64,000 bases of DNA from Paenibacillus gyeongsangnamensis (GTDB lineage: Bacteria > Bacillota > Bacilli > Paenibacillales > NBRC-103111). A program made the translations under genes and the position numbers. This document shows positions 54,335-63,858 of this stretch, piece by piece. The first letter of the stretch is position 1. The number at the start of each line of letters is the position of its first letter. Below the pieces are notes generated by a model. That model did no database searches, had not been told where the DNA came from, and was given only the letters and a program-made list of their open reading frames with translations. The stretch is taken from positions 62,001 to 126,000 of the forward strand of contig NZ_JAQAGZ010000008.1 of the NCBI RefSeq assembly GCF_027533625.1, written 5' to 3'.

Positions 54335-56050
54335 ATGATACGCCGCTTTTTTCAATATTACCTGCCTTACAAGAGGCTGTTTCTTCTTGATTTCTCGTGC
54401 GCGGTCGTCGCCGCCCTGCTCGAGCTCTGTTTTCCTCTGGCGGTGAACCACATTGTCGACCGGCTGCTGCCGGGCAAGGACTGGGCGCTGATCGTATGGG
54501 CCTGCGCCGGTTTGCTCGCGCTTTATCTGATCACTACCGGCCTTAATTACATTGTCACCTATTGGGGACATAAGCTTGGCATCAACATCGAATACGATAT
54601 GCGGAGACAGCTGTTCGGGCATATTCAGAAGCTGAGCTTCCGTTTCTTCGACAACAACAAGACCGGACACCTCATGTCGCGGATGACGAATGATTTGTTC
54701 GAAATCGGCGAGATGGCCCATCATGGGCCGGAGGACGTTTTCATCGCCGTAATGACGCTGATCGGCGCTTTCCTCATGATGCTAGCCATCAATTGGAAGC
54801 TGGCCTGCCTCACCTTCCTTGTCGTACCGCTGCTCATCTGGCTCGTCGTCGTTTGCAATATGAAAATGGTGCATGCCGCGAAGCGAATGTTCTCGGGGAT
54901 TGCCGATGTCAACGCGCGGGTCGAGGACAGCGTAAGCGGCATCCGGGTCGTCCAGACATTCTCGAACGAGCGGCACGAGATGGAGAAATTTACGGTCAGC
55001 AACCGGAATTTCCGCCGGGCGAAGCTGAATTCCTATAGGATCATCGCGTTTAGTTCGTCGGGCATGTACCTGCTGATGCGGCTGATCTCGCTGTTCGTGC
55101 TGATCTGCGGCGCCTGGTTTGTCGTCCACGGTCAGCTGTCCTACGGACAATTCGTAGGCTTCCTGCTGCTGATCAACATCTTCTTCAAACCGATTGAGAA
55201 AATCAATGCGTTCCTGGAAAATTACCCGAAAGGCATGGCCGGCTTCAAGCGGTTTACCGAAATTATGGACACGGCGCCTGATGTCGCCGATGCGCCGGAT
55301 GCAGCGGACGTCAAGTCGCTTCGCGGCGAGATTCGTTTCGAGGGCGTCACCTTCGGCTACGAGGATCATGCCAAAGTGCTGCAGAACGTCGATTTGACGA
55401 TCCGCGCAGGGGAAACCGTCGCCTTCGTCGGACCTTCTGGCGCGGGCAAAACGACGCTGTGCAGCTTGATTCCCCGCTTCTATGAAATTGAAGAAGGCAG
55501 CTTGACGATTGACGGACTCGACATCCGGCGCATAAAGCTGGTTTCGCTTCGTTCCCATATCGGCATCGTGCAGCAGGACGTCTTCCTGTTCTCGGGCTCG
55601 ATGAGGGACAATATAGCTTACGGCAAGCTCGGGGCGACGGATGAAGAAATCTGGGAGGCCGCCCGGCGCTCGCGGCTCGATGATTTAATCCGGTCGCTGC
55701 CCGAGGGGCTGGGCACCTATGTCGGAGAGCGCGGAGTCAAGCTGTCCGGCGGGCAGAAGCAGCGGCTCGCCATTGCACGGATTTTTCTGAAGAATCCGCC
55801 GATTCTGATACTCGACGAAGCGACGTCGGCGCTCGATACGGAGACCGAGGCGGCCATCCAGCAGTCGCTGGCGGAGCTGTCGCAAGGCCGGACGACGCTC
55901 GTGATCGCGCACCGCCTCGCCACGATCCGCGGGGCGGACCGCATCGTCGTCGTGACGGAGCAGGGCGTCAGCGAGCAAGGCCGGCACGAAGAGCTCGTCG
56001 CTTCGGGCGGCGTATACAGCCGTCTGCACCAGGCGCAGTTCGGTTTATGA
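54335..56050 (+). CDS. ABC transporter, fused membrane and ATPase domains
   Basis: 571 residues. Six membrane helices lie in 1-300 (exporter type; FFDNNKTGHLMSRMTNDLFE coupling region). The ATPase has Walker A GPSGAGKTTLC, signature LSGGQKQRLAIARIFL, Walker B ILILDEATSALD and the switch His in VIAHRL. It is a half-size homodimeric exporter of the MsbA/BmrA kind. The substrate is not indicated; neighbours give no clue. It stands alone with its own promoter and a terminator after the short repeat element. Confidence 0.92.
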   Translation: MIRRFFQYYLPYKRLFLLDFSCAVVAALLELCFPLAVNHIVDRLLPGKDWALIVWACAGLLALYLITTGLNYIVTYWGHKLGINIEYDMRRQLFGHIQKLSFRFFDNNKTGHLMSRMTNDLFEIGEMAHHGPEDVFIAVMTLIGAFLMMLAINWKLACLTFLVVPLLIWLVVVCNMKMVHAAKRMFSGIADVNARVEDSVSGIRVVQTFSNERHEMEKFTVSNRNFRRAKLNSYRIIAFSSSGMYLLMRLISLFVLICGAWFVVHGQLSYGQFVGFLLLINIFFKPIEKINAFLENYPKGMAGFKRFTEIMDTAPDVADAPDAADVKSLRGEIRFEGVTFGYEDHAKVLQNVDLTIRAGETVAFVGPSGAGKTTLCSLIPRFYEIEEGSLTIDGLDIRRIKLVSLRSHIGIVQQDVFLFSGSMRDNIAYGKLGATDEEIWEAARRSRLDDLIRSLPEGLGTYVGERGVKLSGGQKQRLAIARIFLKNPPILILDEATSALDTETEAAIQQSLAELSQGRTTLVIAHRLATIRGADRIVVVTEQGVSEQGRHEELVASGGVYSRLHQAQFGL

Positions 56051-56055
56051 CTCCA

Positions 56056-56140
56056 TAGTCGCCGGAGGATTACCCCCTCCGGTCGCTATCGCTCCTACAG
56101 GGGATACCCCGCCTACCACCTTTTTGCGTATCGTCAATCT
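56056..56140 (-). mobile_element. Terminator-associated element, copy 4, short form
   Basis: Reverse orientation to copy 1. It keeps the end AGATTGACGA, the motif GCGGGGTATCCCCTGTAGG and GAGCGATAGCG, then jumps to CCGGAGGGGG near the other end, so about 130 internal bases are missing. The AGATTGA end abuts the terminator hairpin at 56147-56173, as in the other copies. Confidence 0.65.
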
Positions 56141-56146
56141 AAGAAA

Positions 56147-56173
56147 GAAGGCAGCGGATAATCCGCCGCCTTC
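56147..56173 (+). terminator. Terminator of the ABC transporter gene
   Basis: GAAGGCAGCGGAT pairs with ATCCGCCGCCTTC (one mismatch), followed by TTTTT. Confidence 0.88.
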
Positions 56174-56277
56174 TTTTTGTATGACAACGTATACAAGCGC
56201 TTCTGCTCCATGTAAAATTAGGAAATAGCATGTAGTGGAACTATTCATTCAGATATCCGCCCAAGGAGTGAGGAACC

Positions 56278-57246
56278 ATGTCCCTAGACGCCGTCCGCGA
56301 GCTTGCCGAACGGATCCGTCACCAAGTCGGCCGTGTGATCGTAGGCAAGGAAGATATCATCGACAAGCTGCTCATCGCTCTCGTCGCATCCGGACACGTC
56401 CTGCTGGAGGATGTGCCGGGCACCGGCAAGACGCTGCTGGCCAAATCGCTGGCTCAATCGCTGGATTGCAGCTTCCGGCGCATTCAGTTTACTCCGGATC
56501 TGCTGCCATCGGACCTGAGCGGCATCCACTTTTTCAACCAGAAGCGATCGGAATTTGAATTCCGTCCGGGTCCCCTGTTCACACACATTCTGCTTGCCGA
56601 CGAAATCAACCGCGCCACTCCGCGGACGCAATCCAGCCTGCTCGAATGCATGGAAGAGCGGCAGATCAGCATCGACGGGGAAACCCGGACTCTGGAGCGG
56701 CCGTTCCTCGTCATCGCAACGCAGAATCCGATCGAACACCAGGGAACGTTCCCGCTGCCGGAGGCGCAGCTGGACCGGTTCCTGTTCAAGCTCCGGATGG
56801 GCTATCCGACGACCGAGGAGGGTCTAGCCATCCTGAAGCGGTTCAAGGACTCCGAGCCGCTGGGGGAGCTGGCAAGCGTGACCCGGGCGGACGATATTTT
56901 GGAGGCTCAGCGGCTTTACGGCTCCGTTGCCGTTACCGACGAAGTGCTGGCTTACTTGCTCCGCATCGTTGAGCTGACCCGCACCCACGGCGACGTCGCC
57001 GTCGGGGTGAGCCCGCGCGGCAGCCAGGCGCTGCTCAAGGCTTCGCAGGTGCACGCCATTCTACAAGGGCGGGAGTTCGTCTCCCCCGACGACATCAAGG
57101 CGATGGCCTCTCCCGTGCTTGCACACCGGCTCGTGCTGAAGAGCAGCCTGCGCTCCCGATCGGAAGCGGCGGAGCACATCATCGGGCGAATCGTGCAGGA
57201 AGTCCCCGTACCGGCGGAGGAGCCCGCCCGTCTCGGACTGCGATAG
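56278..57246 (+). CDS. MoxR-family AAA ATPase
   Basis: 322 residues. Walker A is EDVPGTGKTLLAKSLA (about 44-55), Walker B is HILLADEINRATPRTQSSLL, sensor 1 ATQNPIEHQGTFPLPEAQLDRF, and the C-terminal lid contains GVSPRGSQALLKASQ. MoxR ATPases act with DUF58/VWA partners in assembly of enzymes or envelope proteins. GGAGTGAGG precedes the ATG. It is first in a three-gene operon with DUF58 and DUF4129 genes. Confidence 0.93.
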   Translation: MSLDAVRELAERIRHQVGRVIVGKEDIIDKLLIALVASGHVLLEDVPGTGKTLLAKSLAQSLDCSFRRIQFTPDLLPSDLSGIHFFNQKRSEFEFRPGPLFTHILLADEINRATPRTQSSLLECMEERQISIDGETRTLERPFLVIATQNPIEHQGTFPLPEAQLDRFLFKLRMGYPTTEEGLAILKRFKDSEPLGELASVTRADDILEAQRLYGSVAVTDEVLAYLLRIVELTRTHGDVAVGVSPRGSQALLKASQVHAILQGREFVSPDDIKAMASPVLAHRLVLKSSLRSRSEAAEHIIGRIVQEVPVPAEEPARLGLR

Positions 57247-57261
57247 GAAGAAGGGATAACG

Positions 57262-58386
57262 ATGATCATCGGATGGATCTTGTTCGTGGCGGCGCTGGCA
57301 GCGGGAGTCCAGGGCGCGCTCTTTCGAAAGTGGGGCCACCGGGCGATCCGGTATGAACGCTTCTTCAGCGCCGCAGCCTGCTATCCGGGGGAGGAGATCG
57401 AGCTGGTCGAACGCATATCCAACCGGAAGCCGCTGCCCGTGCCCTGGCTCCGGCTGGAATCGTTGATCCACGCGAATCTCCGGTTTCAGAAGCAGTTCAA
57501 TCTCGATATCAGCGGCGGGACGCTGTTCCAGAACCATCGAAGCCTGTTCAGCCTGATGCCTTATAGACAGATTACGAGGCGTCACAAGATTACGGCGCTG
57601 GCCCGGGGCTGCTACCGGCTCAATACGGCTACCCTCACCCTCGGCGATGCGCTCGGCCTGTCAAGCAAGGCCGTTCGGCTCTCGCTTCAGGCGGAGCTGC
57701 TCGTTTACCCCCGGCCGGTGAATCCGGAAGAGATTCCCGTTCCCAGCCGGAGCTGGCAAGGCGACCGTCCCGTGCGCCGATGGATCGTCGAAGACCCCTT
57801 CCTGATCGCAGGGGTGCGCGAATACCGCAGCGGCGATCCGCTGAAGGGCGTAAACTGGAAGGCTTCGGCGCGTACGGGACGCCTTCAGGTACATCAATAC
57901 GATTACACGGCGCAGGACCGGCTGATGATTTACTTGAACGTCGAGGACCATGACAAAATGTGGCACCAAGTCAACGACGAAGCCTTATTCGAGCGGGGCA
58001 TCGAATGGGCGGCCGCCCTGGCCGGCCAGGCGCTTGAACAAGGGACCGAAGCAGGCTTCGGCACGAACGCCTACTCCGTGGACACCCCCAAAGAGCCGGT
58101 AAAGATCGAGCCGGGAAGCGGCGGCGGGCAGTGGAGCCTGCTGCAGGAGACGATGGCGAAGCTGGTCGTGGCGCGCAGCATCCCCTTCGATACGTTCCTC
58201 GAGCAGGAAGCGGAGAACGGGCTCGGCCGGCAGGACATCGTCATTCTGTCGGCCTACATGAGCGAGAAGATGAAGCCGCCCGTCGAGCGGTTGAGGGCGA
58301 ACGGCAACTCCGTTGTTTGGGTCCCTCTGATGCCGCCGATAGAGGACTTGGAGGAGCACCGGACGAGTAAGGAGGCGAACGGATGA
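57262..58386 (+). CDS. DUF58 domain protein
   Basis: 374 residues. A hydrophobic N-terminal anchor (GWILFVAALAAGVQGAL) precedes a beta-rich region. The DUF58 core (about 190-235) has FLIAGVREYRSGDPLKGVNWKASARTGRL spread over its start, and a VWA-like fold follows (QDRLMIYLNVED). It is the standard partner of MoxR. GAAGGGA precedes the ATG. It overlaps the next gene by 4 bases. Confidence 0.9.
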   Translation: MIIGWILFVAALAAGVQGALFRKWGHRAIRYERFFSAAACYPGEEIELVERISNRKPLPVPWLRLESLIHANLRFQKQFNLDISGGTLFQNHRSLFSLMPYRQITRRHKITALARGCYRLNTATLTLGDALGLSSKAVRLSLQAELLVYPRPVNPEEIPVPSRSWQGDRPVRRWIVEDPFLIAGVREYRSGDPLKGVNWKASARTGRLQVHQYDYTAQDRLMIYLNVEDHDKMWHQVNDEALFERGIEWAAALAGQALEQGTEAGFGTNAYSVDTPKEPVKIEPGSGGGQWSLLQETMAKLVVARSIPFDTFLEQEAENGLGRQDIVILSAYMSEKMKPPVERLRANGNSVVWVPLMPPIEDLEEHRTSKEANG

Positions 58387-59708
58387 ACACTCAGGTCACC
58401 GTCTCAGCTCAGGCCGTCGGCAGCGCGCTTTTCAAGGGTGCTATAGAACTGCTGATCTTCGGGACGCTGCCCTTCCTGATCGGCGTCTATGCGCTGCCCG
58501 GCGGATATTTGTGGCCCTGGCTCGGCACCCTGCCGCTAATGTATGCCGCAGGCTGCGCCTACCAGCTGATCCTCAAGCCGGCCAGAACGATCACTCTGCA
58601 CCCGGGACTTGTGCTGATCGCCGGACTCCAGGCTTATCTGCTCTTCGGCGGTGAGCTCCGCTGGTACTGGATGATCCTTATCGGCTGGCTGCTCGCCTAC
58701 CGCGGCTCGCGAATGGCCTGGGTGCCATGGCACAAGGATTTCCCCGGCGGGCTGGGCGTCATCGGGCTGCTGCTCTATTTTACCGTTTCGGTCGTCATGC
58801 GGTTCGTCCCTTCCCTGGCTCTGTACAGTCCCGAGCTGTCTTTGCTGGGCTCCGCCGCTCTCGCCGCCGCGCTTCTGATCGTGAACCAATCGCATCTGAA
58901 GCAGGAAACGTACTCGGCGAGCCAAAATCCCTCCGTACCGCAAGCCGTGCTGTGGCATAACCGGGCGCTGATGCTTCTGCTGCTCGGAATCGTCATGGCC
59001 GTCGCATTATTCCGCCAGCTTCAGGAAGCCGCCGCTTGGCTGAAGAACCTGCTGCTGGCGCAAATCGCAGCCTGGCTCAGCCGGCCTTCACCCCAGCCTG
59101 AGCCACTGCCCCAGCCGAGCGTACCAAAAGGGCCGCCACCCGGGCTGGAGCCGGCAGGTCCTCCGTCAGCCTTGTGGGTATGGCTGGAAAAAGCGTTCAT
59201 GGCCGTTACGGTGATCCTGCTCGCAGCTGCCGCCCTCTATACGGCATACTTGCTGCTGAAGCGGCTGCCGGGGTGGCTCCGCAAGCTCTGCGCATGGCTT
59301 GCCTCTTGGCTTCGCTTCGAGCACCTGCAGGACGGGGGCGGCGGGTACAAGGACGAAACCGAAAGCTTGATGGACTGGAGCGCTTTGCGCCTAGGTCTAA
59401 AGGACCGCCTTCGCGGTCTATTCCTTCCCCGTACCGCAGAGCCCGGCTGGAACGATCTTGCTGATAATGCCGAACGCGTCCGCTACCTGTACTCGGATTG
59501 GCTCCGCCGGGCTATTCGTGCGGGGTACCGCTTCCAGCCGCAGCTGACGCCGAGGGAAACCGCAGGCGACGTCCGAAGCCGGACGCCCTCCCGCGCGCCT
59601 GAAGAAACCGAGCGTCTCGTCTCCGCTTACGAATCGGTCCGCTACGGAGGGCAAGCCGTAAGCGATGCTGAAGTGGAGCGGCTAAAGACGAAGCAAGGCT
59701 TCGATTAA
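58383..59708 (+). CDS. DUF4129-domain membrane protein
   Basis: 441 residues. Six or seven membrane segments fill about 15-210. A Pro-rich linker (SPQPEPLPQPSVPKGPPPG) and another helix follow. The C-terminal DUF4129-type cytoplasmic domain (about 350-435) contains NAERVRYLYSDWLRRAIRAG and TPRETAGDV. In many Bacillota this position is held by a transglutaminase-like protein with the same membrane and DUF4129 parts. The transglutaminase domain is missing here, so the operon may use a separate enzyme. Confidence 0.8.
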   Translation: MNTQVTVSAQAVGSALFKGAIELLIFGTLPFLIGVYALPGGYLWPWLGTLPLMYAAGCAYQLILKPARTITLHPGLVLIAGLQAYLLFGGELRWYWMILIGWLLAYRGSRMAWVPWHKDFPGGLGVIGLLLYFTVSVVMRFVPSLALYSPELSLLGSAALAAALLIVNQSHLKQETYSASQNPSVPQAVLWHNRALMLLLLGIVMAVALFRQLQEAAAWLKNLLLAQIAAWLSRPSPQPEPLPQPSVPKGPPPGLEPAGPPSALWVWLEKAFMAVTVILLAAAALYTAYLLLKRLPGWLRKLCAWLASWLRFEHLQDGGGGYKDETESLMDWSALRLGLKDRLRGLFLPRTAEPGWNDLADNAERVRYLYSDWLRRAIRAGYRFQPQLTPRETAGDVRSRTPSRAPEETERLVSAYESVRYGGQAVSDAEVERLKTKQGFD

Positions 59709-59720
59709 AGTTCCTTGGAA

Positions 59721-59752
59721 GCCAAACGGAGAGTTATTCCGCTTTCCGTTTG
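59721..59752 (+). terminator. Terminator of the MoxR-DUF58-DUF4129 operon
   Basis: CCAAACGGA pairs with TCCGTTTGG, followed by TCCTATTTTT. Confidence 0.8.
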
Positions 59753-59852
59753 GTCCTATTTTTCCGCACAAAAAATTTACAAAAATTCGGGAGGGGTTTG
59801 TAGAATGATGTCGAATTGGTGAATAACAACTAACTTTGGGGGGTCTAACATA

Positions 59853-61583
59853 ATGAGATTGTCGGTAGGCATGAAACTTTCGATCGGATTTCTTGTAGTT
59901 CTGCTGTTGACGGTGGCACTCGGACTCGTCAGCATGAACACGATGCGCTCGATCAATAGGCAGACCAAACAGATCACCTCCGTCTGGATGCCCGGGGTGG
60001 AAACGATCAACAATATCAATTATCTCACGGAGCACGTGCGCCAGCAGGAGCTCAGGCTATTGATAGAGCCGGATAATTCCTTGAACGACATGATCGAGAA
60101 GGATACGCAAAACACGCTCGCCCAAATCGAGCAGCAGCTTCAGCAGTACAGCGGATTTGTATCGAATGAGGATGAGAAGCAGCATTATGAGTTGCTGAAG
60201 AAGGAATGGAATAACTACAAATCGCTGCATGCCAAATATGTCGAGCTGGCGAAGGAAGTGGACATTGTCAAAGGGGCCGGCAAACGGCAGCAGGAGGTCG
60301 TGGATCTGCTCCGCCAGTCCGAGAAATCGTATAATGCCATGCAGAAAGTGCTGGATGCGCTGGTCAAAATCAATCACGACGGAGCGGCCGAAACGGCCAA
60401 AACGAGCGACGCGCTGTATGCCGGGGGCTTCAAAACGACCATTACATTCGTTGTAATCGCCTTGCTCCTGGGAGCGCTCCTGGCAACCGTGATTACCCGT
60501 CTCATCTCCGGTCCCGTACGAAACGCCTCGCTCGCGCTGAATGCCGTATCGAACGGCGATTTAACCGGATCGGACATACGGTACCGGGGCAAAGACGAGC
60601 TCGGCGATCTGGTGTCGGCGCTGAACCGGATGAAAGCGAGCCTGTCGGCGATGATGCATGACATACAGAATACCTCTTCTTCTGTCGCTGCGTCTTCCGA
60701 GGAGCTGTTCGCCAGCTCCGAGCAGGCTTCCACTTCGGCGGGCCAAGTGACGGAAGCCATTCTGGAGGTGGCGGCGGGATCGGACAGCCAGCTGCAGACC
60801 TCTGCGGAAACCAACCGCGCGATGGACGAGCTGGCGCTGGGCGTACAGAACATCGCAGAGAACGCAACGGAAGTATCCGATATGGCGATCGCCGGTTTCA
60901 AGCATGCAACGGAAGGAAGAGAAGCGATCGTTACCGTGAACCGTAAAATTACGGAGGTCAACGAATCGATTCAACAAGCGGCTTCCGATATCGGCCGTCT
61001 GGAAGAGCATTCGAACAATATCGGTCAGATCGTCGAAATGATGGCCGGCATTGCGAACCAAACCAACCTTCTGGCGCTCAATGCCGGAATCGAAGCTGCG
61101 CGGGCCGGCGAGCACGGCAAAGGCTTCGCCGTGGTAGCGTCGGAGATCCGCAAGCTGTCCGATCAATCCGGCAATGCCGCAAAGCAAATCGCCGAGCTGG
61201 TGGAGCAGGTTCAGAACGATACCGCCCGGACCGTACATTCCATGAGGGAAAATGCAGGGGAGATGACCCGGGGAATGCAGGCGGTATCCGAAGCGAGTCA
61301 TGCGTTCGAGGAAATCGTCCGGATGTCGGAGAACATTTCGGGCCGGGTTCAAGAGGTCGCGGCTTCGGCGGAGGAAATGGCGGCGGGCACCGAGGAAATT
61401 GCCGCTTCCGTAGCGGAGATCAGCTCCATCGCCAGGAACTCCTCCGCCCACGCCCAAACCGTGTCGGCGGCAAGTCAGGAACAGCTGGCATCCGTCGAGG
61501 ATATAGCGTCCTCGGCCGGCTCGCTCAGCGAGATTGCCCAGCATTTGAACGAGCTTACAGCTAAATTCAAGCTGAAAGCCTAA
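59853..61583 (+). CDS. Methyl-accepting chemotaxis protein with four-helix-bundle sensor
   Basis: 576 residues. First membrane helix about 10-30 ([19 protein letters not shown]), then an outside 4HB_MCP helical sensor domain (about 31-185). The second membrane helix is about 190-212 and the HAMP domain about 213-265. The signalling domain (about 290-570) has the hairpin tip [20 protein letters not shown] and [23 protein letters not shown]. It reports an unknown ligand to the CheA-CheW array. GGGGGGTC lies in front of the ATG. No che genes are nearby, so it is an unlinked receptor. Confidence 0.95.
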   Translation: MRLSVGMKLSIGFLVVLLLTVALGLVSMNTMRSINRQTKQITSVWMPGVETINNINYLTEHVRQQELRLLIEPDNSLNDMIEKDTQNTLAQIEQQLQQYSGFVSNEDEKQHYELLKKEWNNYKSLHAKYVELAKEVDIVKGAGKRQQEVVDLLRQSEKSYNAMQKVLDALVKINHDGAAETAKTSDALYAGGFKTTITFVVIALLLGALLATVITRLISGPVRNASLALNAVSNGDLTGSDIRYRGKDELGDLVSALNRMKASLSAMMHDIQNTSSSVAASSEELFASSEQASTSAGQVTEAILEVAAGSDSQLQTSAETNRAMDELALGVQNIAENATEVSDMAIAGFKHATEGREAIVTVNRKITEVNESIQQAASDIGRLEEHSNNIGQIVEMMAGIANQTNLLALNAGIEAARAGEHGKGFAVVASEIRKLSDQSGNAAKQIAELVEQVQNDTARTVHSMRENAGEMTRGMQAVSEASHAFEEIVRMSENISGRVQEVAASAEEMAAGTEEIAASVAEISSIARNSSAHAQTVSAASQEQLASVEDIASSAGSLSEIAQHLNELTAKFKLKA

Positions 61584-61591
61584 GAACGACT

Positions 61592-61621
61592 AGGAGTCCC
61601 TTCCGAATCGGAGGGACTCCT
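61592..61621. terminator. Left hairpin flanking element copy 2
   Basis: AGGAGTCCCT pairs with AGGGACTCCT around TCCGAATCGG. It follows the chemoreceptor gene. The same stem is repeated at 61840-61867. Confidence 0.8.
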
Positions 61622-61836
61622 TCATGCTGTAGAGAAACCCATGAAATAGAGAAATCTACCTTGGTATTCCGATGAGGTATCCCCTTCCGGCCTGCTGTTG
61701 TTATCAGAAATGGGTCAATTTATTCGTTATTTAGCGGTCATTTTCCGATAACAAAGGCGGGCGCTATCGCTCCTACAGGGGATACTCCGCCTTCACTTTT
61801 AGCAATTTTCTGCATATCCGGGTTTCTCGTCAATCT
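61622..61836 (-). mobile_element. Terminator-associated ~215-bp element, copy 2
   Basis: Opposite orientation to copy 1 and almost the same length. It starts with GCTGTAGAGAAACCC and ends with GGGTTTCTCGTCAATCT, and contains CGATAACAAAGGCGGGCG and CTCCTACAGGGGATACTCC. Differences from copy 1 are scattered, so both copies are somewhat diverged. It sits between convergent genes and between two copies of one hairpin. Confidence 0.75.
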
Positions 61837-61839
61837 AAA

Positions 61840-61867
61840 GGAGTCCCTTCCATGTCGGAGGGACTCC
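61840..61867. terminator. Right hairpin flanking element copy 2
   Basis: GGAGTCCC-TTCCATGTCGGA-GGGACTCC. Stem identical to that at 61592-61621 with a slightly different loop. It lies directly after the stop of the minus-strand SgrR-like gene. Confidence 0.8.
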
Positions 61868-61876
61868 TTGCTTGCG

Positions 61877-63691
61877 TTAGACGGACTGCAGCCAAATGTT
61901 CTTGAAATCGATCCACCCCGTGGAATTCACCGTAACCCCGCGGACGCTCGGATTAAAAAAAGTGTTCAGCTCTTTGAAGAGCAGAAACATCACGACGTGC
62001 TCATGGCCCAGCAGCTCTTCCAAATCGTTCAGCCTGTGCTTGCGGTAGTCCGGCGACGCGGAGGACAGCAGGTCGGCTGCGATTTTATCCACTCGGGCTT
62101 TAATCTCTTCATGCATGTGAGCCCGGATGAAGCTGTCCTCCCGAAGGAACAGCTCCAGGAGAGAGACCTCTCCTTCATCATTGATGAATTGATACAAAAT
62201 GGCGTCGGTTTCTCTGACCACCTCGGAGTACGTCAGCTCATAGGTATCATAGCAGGTCACCTCCACCACCACGCCGAAATCCCGGCACCGGTCTCTTATC
62301 CACAAGGCATCCTTATAATGCTTATAATTGGTGGAGATGCGGAACGGCGTCCCGTCGTAAGCCATGTCCTCCAGTAGCCGCCGGGCGGTCGCCGGATCGT
62401 AAGCTTGATCGTGCTGCACCAGGTAATCGTGGGGCTGCAGCCCCGACGCCGGATAGCGCCGGTTTTCCCCAAGCGTCTGGACCAGGGAGCCCCGGTCGAC
62501 AAGATGGTGAAGCGCTTTGCGGAACCGGACGTCCTGCTGCGGCCCGTTTTTTTTCATATTATAGGTCATCATGGTGCAGCCGTCGTTAATCAGCTGGATG
62601 GCCTCCCAATCCGAATCCGTTCCTTGCGTCCCTCTCGGCCCCTGCTCGCCTCCATGAATGCAGAGCACCGAATTCAAGACGGGGAACGTCAAATGGTTCC
62701 GTTCCTCCTCCGGAACGTTGGTGAGCTCCACCCGGTCCAAATGCGGCCGTCCCTCAAAATAATCCCTGTGCGCTTCCAGCACGCACCGGTTCGGGCTCCA
62801 GTCCGTCAGCTTGAACGGCCCGGTGCCCGAGGGCAGCAGGCCGCCCTGGTCCATAGCTTCGGGCTCTGGCCGGTCCGAAGGCAGCACGCTCGAGGCCGAG
62901 AAGCACAAATATCGCAGAAACAGCTGATTCGGGGCATTCAAATGAAACGACACCGCCCGGTTATCGAGCACCCGCACCTCGTTCAGCTGCTCGTACAGCC
63001 AGCGCTGCGGCAGCGGCTTGCTGCGGTCCATCAGCCACCGGAAGGTAAACGCGACATCGTGCGCGGTCAGCTCCTTCCCATGATGGAATGCGATTCCCCT
63101 CCGCAGGTAAAATTTCCACTCCAGCGCATCGTCGCTCACTTCCCAGTAGTGCGCAAGCTGCGGCTCGATCATCCGCCGCTGGGGATGGTAGGTCACGAGC
63201 GTATTGTACACCTGCTTCACCAGATGGGCCTCCAGCGCATAGAAGGTGCTGGCCGGGTCCAGAGTACGGACGGGCCGGAATACGGGGACGCGCAGCGTAT
63301 CCAGCTGCTGCTGGTCCCACTCCTCCCTTTGGTAGCCGAAGTAGGCGGAAAGCCATTCCATGAACTGTCCCTTCGTCTCTTGACCGCGGCCGAACCGATC
63401 CAGCAGCAGCGCCTCGTCAAGCTGCCCTTTATGTACGGACTGACGGGCATGCTCCAAGAGAAGCTCCTGGGCATTCGCGATGCAGCGAAGCCGGGAGGCG
63501 TGCCCCCTCCCTCTGCCGGGGATCCATTCGATGTAGCCCAGCGCCGCCAGCTTTTTTAGAATCATCTTGACGTTGCGCTCCGAACAGGTCCACAAGGAAA
63601 TGAGGTCAGCGATCGTCACTTCGACGGGATCGGAGGCAAATGCGGAGCCCGGGTAAGCTTGATTCAGCTGCAGATATTGCAGTTCAAGCAT
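61877..63691 (-). CDS. SgrR-like regulator: DNA-binding domain plus solute-binding family 5 domain
   Basis: 604 residues. The N-terminal ~110 residues are an SgrR_N winged helix (VTIADLISLWTCSERNVKMILKKLAALGYIEW). The rest is a family 5 extracellular solute-binding fold: SDDALEWKFYLRRGIAFHHGKELTAHDV and FKLTDWSPNRCVLEAHRDYF. There is no signal peptide, so it is a cytoplasmic sensor, as in SgrR of enterobacteria and AbcR-like proteins of Bacillota. ATG at 63691 follows GGGAGGG; an earlier in-frame ATG at 63727 lacks a site. No transporter lies beside it within the window. Confidence 0.87.
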   Translation of the reverse strand: MLELQYLQLNQAYPGSAFASDPVEVTIADLISLWTCSERNVKMILKKLAALGYIEWIPGRGRGHASRLRCIANAQELLLEHARQSVHKGQLDEALLLDRFGRGQETKGQFMEWLSAYFGYQREEWDQQQLDTLRVPVFRPVRTLDPASTFYALEAHLVKQVYNTLVTYHPQRRMIEPQLAHYWEVSDDALEWKFYLRRGIAFHHGKELTAHDVAFTFRWLMDRSKPLPQRWLYEQLNEVRVLDNRAVSFHLNAPNQLFLRYLCFSASSVLPSDRPEPEAMDQGGLLPSGTGPFKLTDWSPNRCVLEAHRDYFEGRPHLDRVELTNVPEEERNHLTFPVLNSVLCIHGGEQGPRGTQGTDSDWEAIQLINDGCTMMTYNMKKNGPQQDVRFRKALHHLVDRGSLVQTLGENRRYPASGLQPHDYLVQHDQAYDPATARRLLEDMAYDGTPFRISTNYKHYKDALWIRDRCRDFGVVVEVTCYDTYELTYSEVVRETDAILYQFINDEGEVSLLELFLREDSFIRAHMHEEIKARVDKIAADLLSSASPDYRKHRLNDLEELLGHEHVVMFLLFKELNTFFNPSVRGVTVNSTGWIDFKNIWLQSV

Positions 63692-63828
63692 AGGACGTTC
63701 GCCCTCCCTTATAATGATTTGACCCATGTCCGAAAAAGAGTAAGCCTATTGTACTCCAATCACGTCTAGATTTGGAATAACTTTTTATTATAATTAAAAA
63801 GCCCGGGCAAGCCGGCTATACGTAAAAA

Positions 63829-63854
63829 AAGCCGTGATGTTCGACATCCGGCTT
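63829..63854 (-). terminator. Terminator hairpin abutting element copy 3
   Basis: AAGCCGTGATGT-TCG-ACATCCGGCTT with a near-perfect stem. Seven A residues before it (63824-63830) give a T-tail on the minus strand, for a gene that must lie beyond the window end. Confidence 0.75.
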
Positions 63855-63858
63855 GGCT

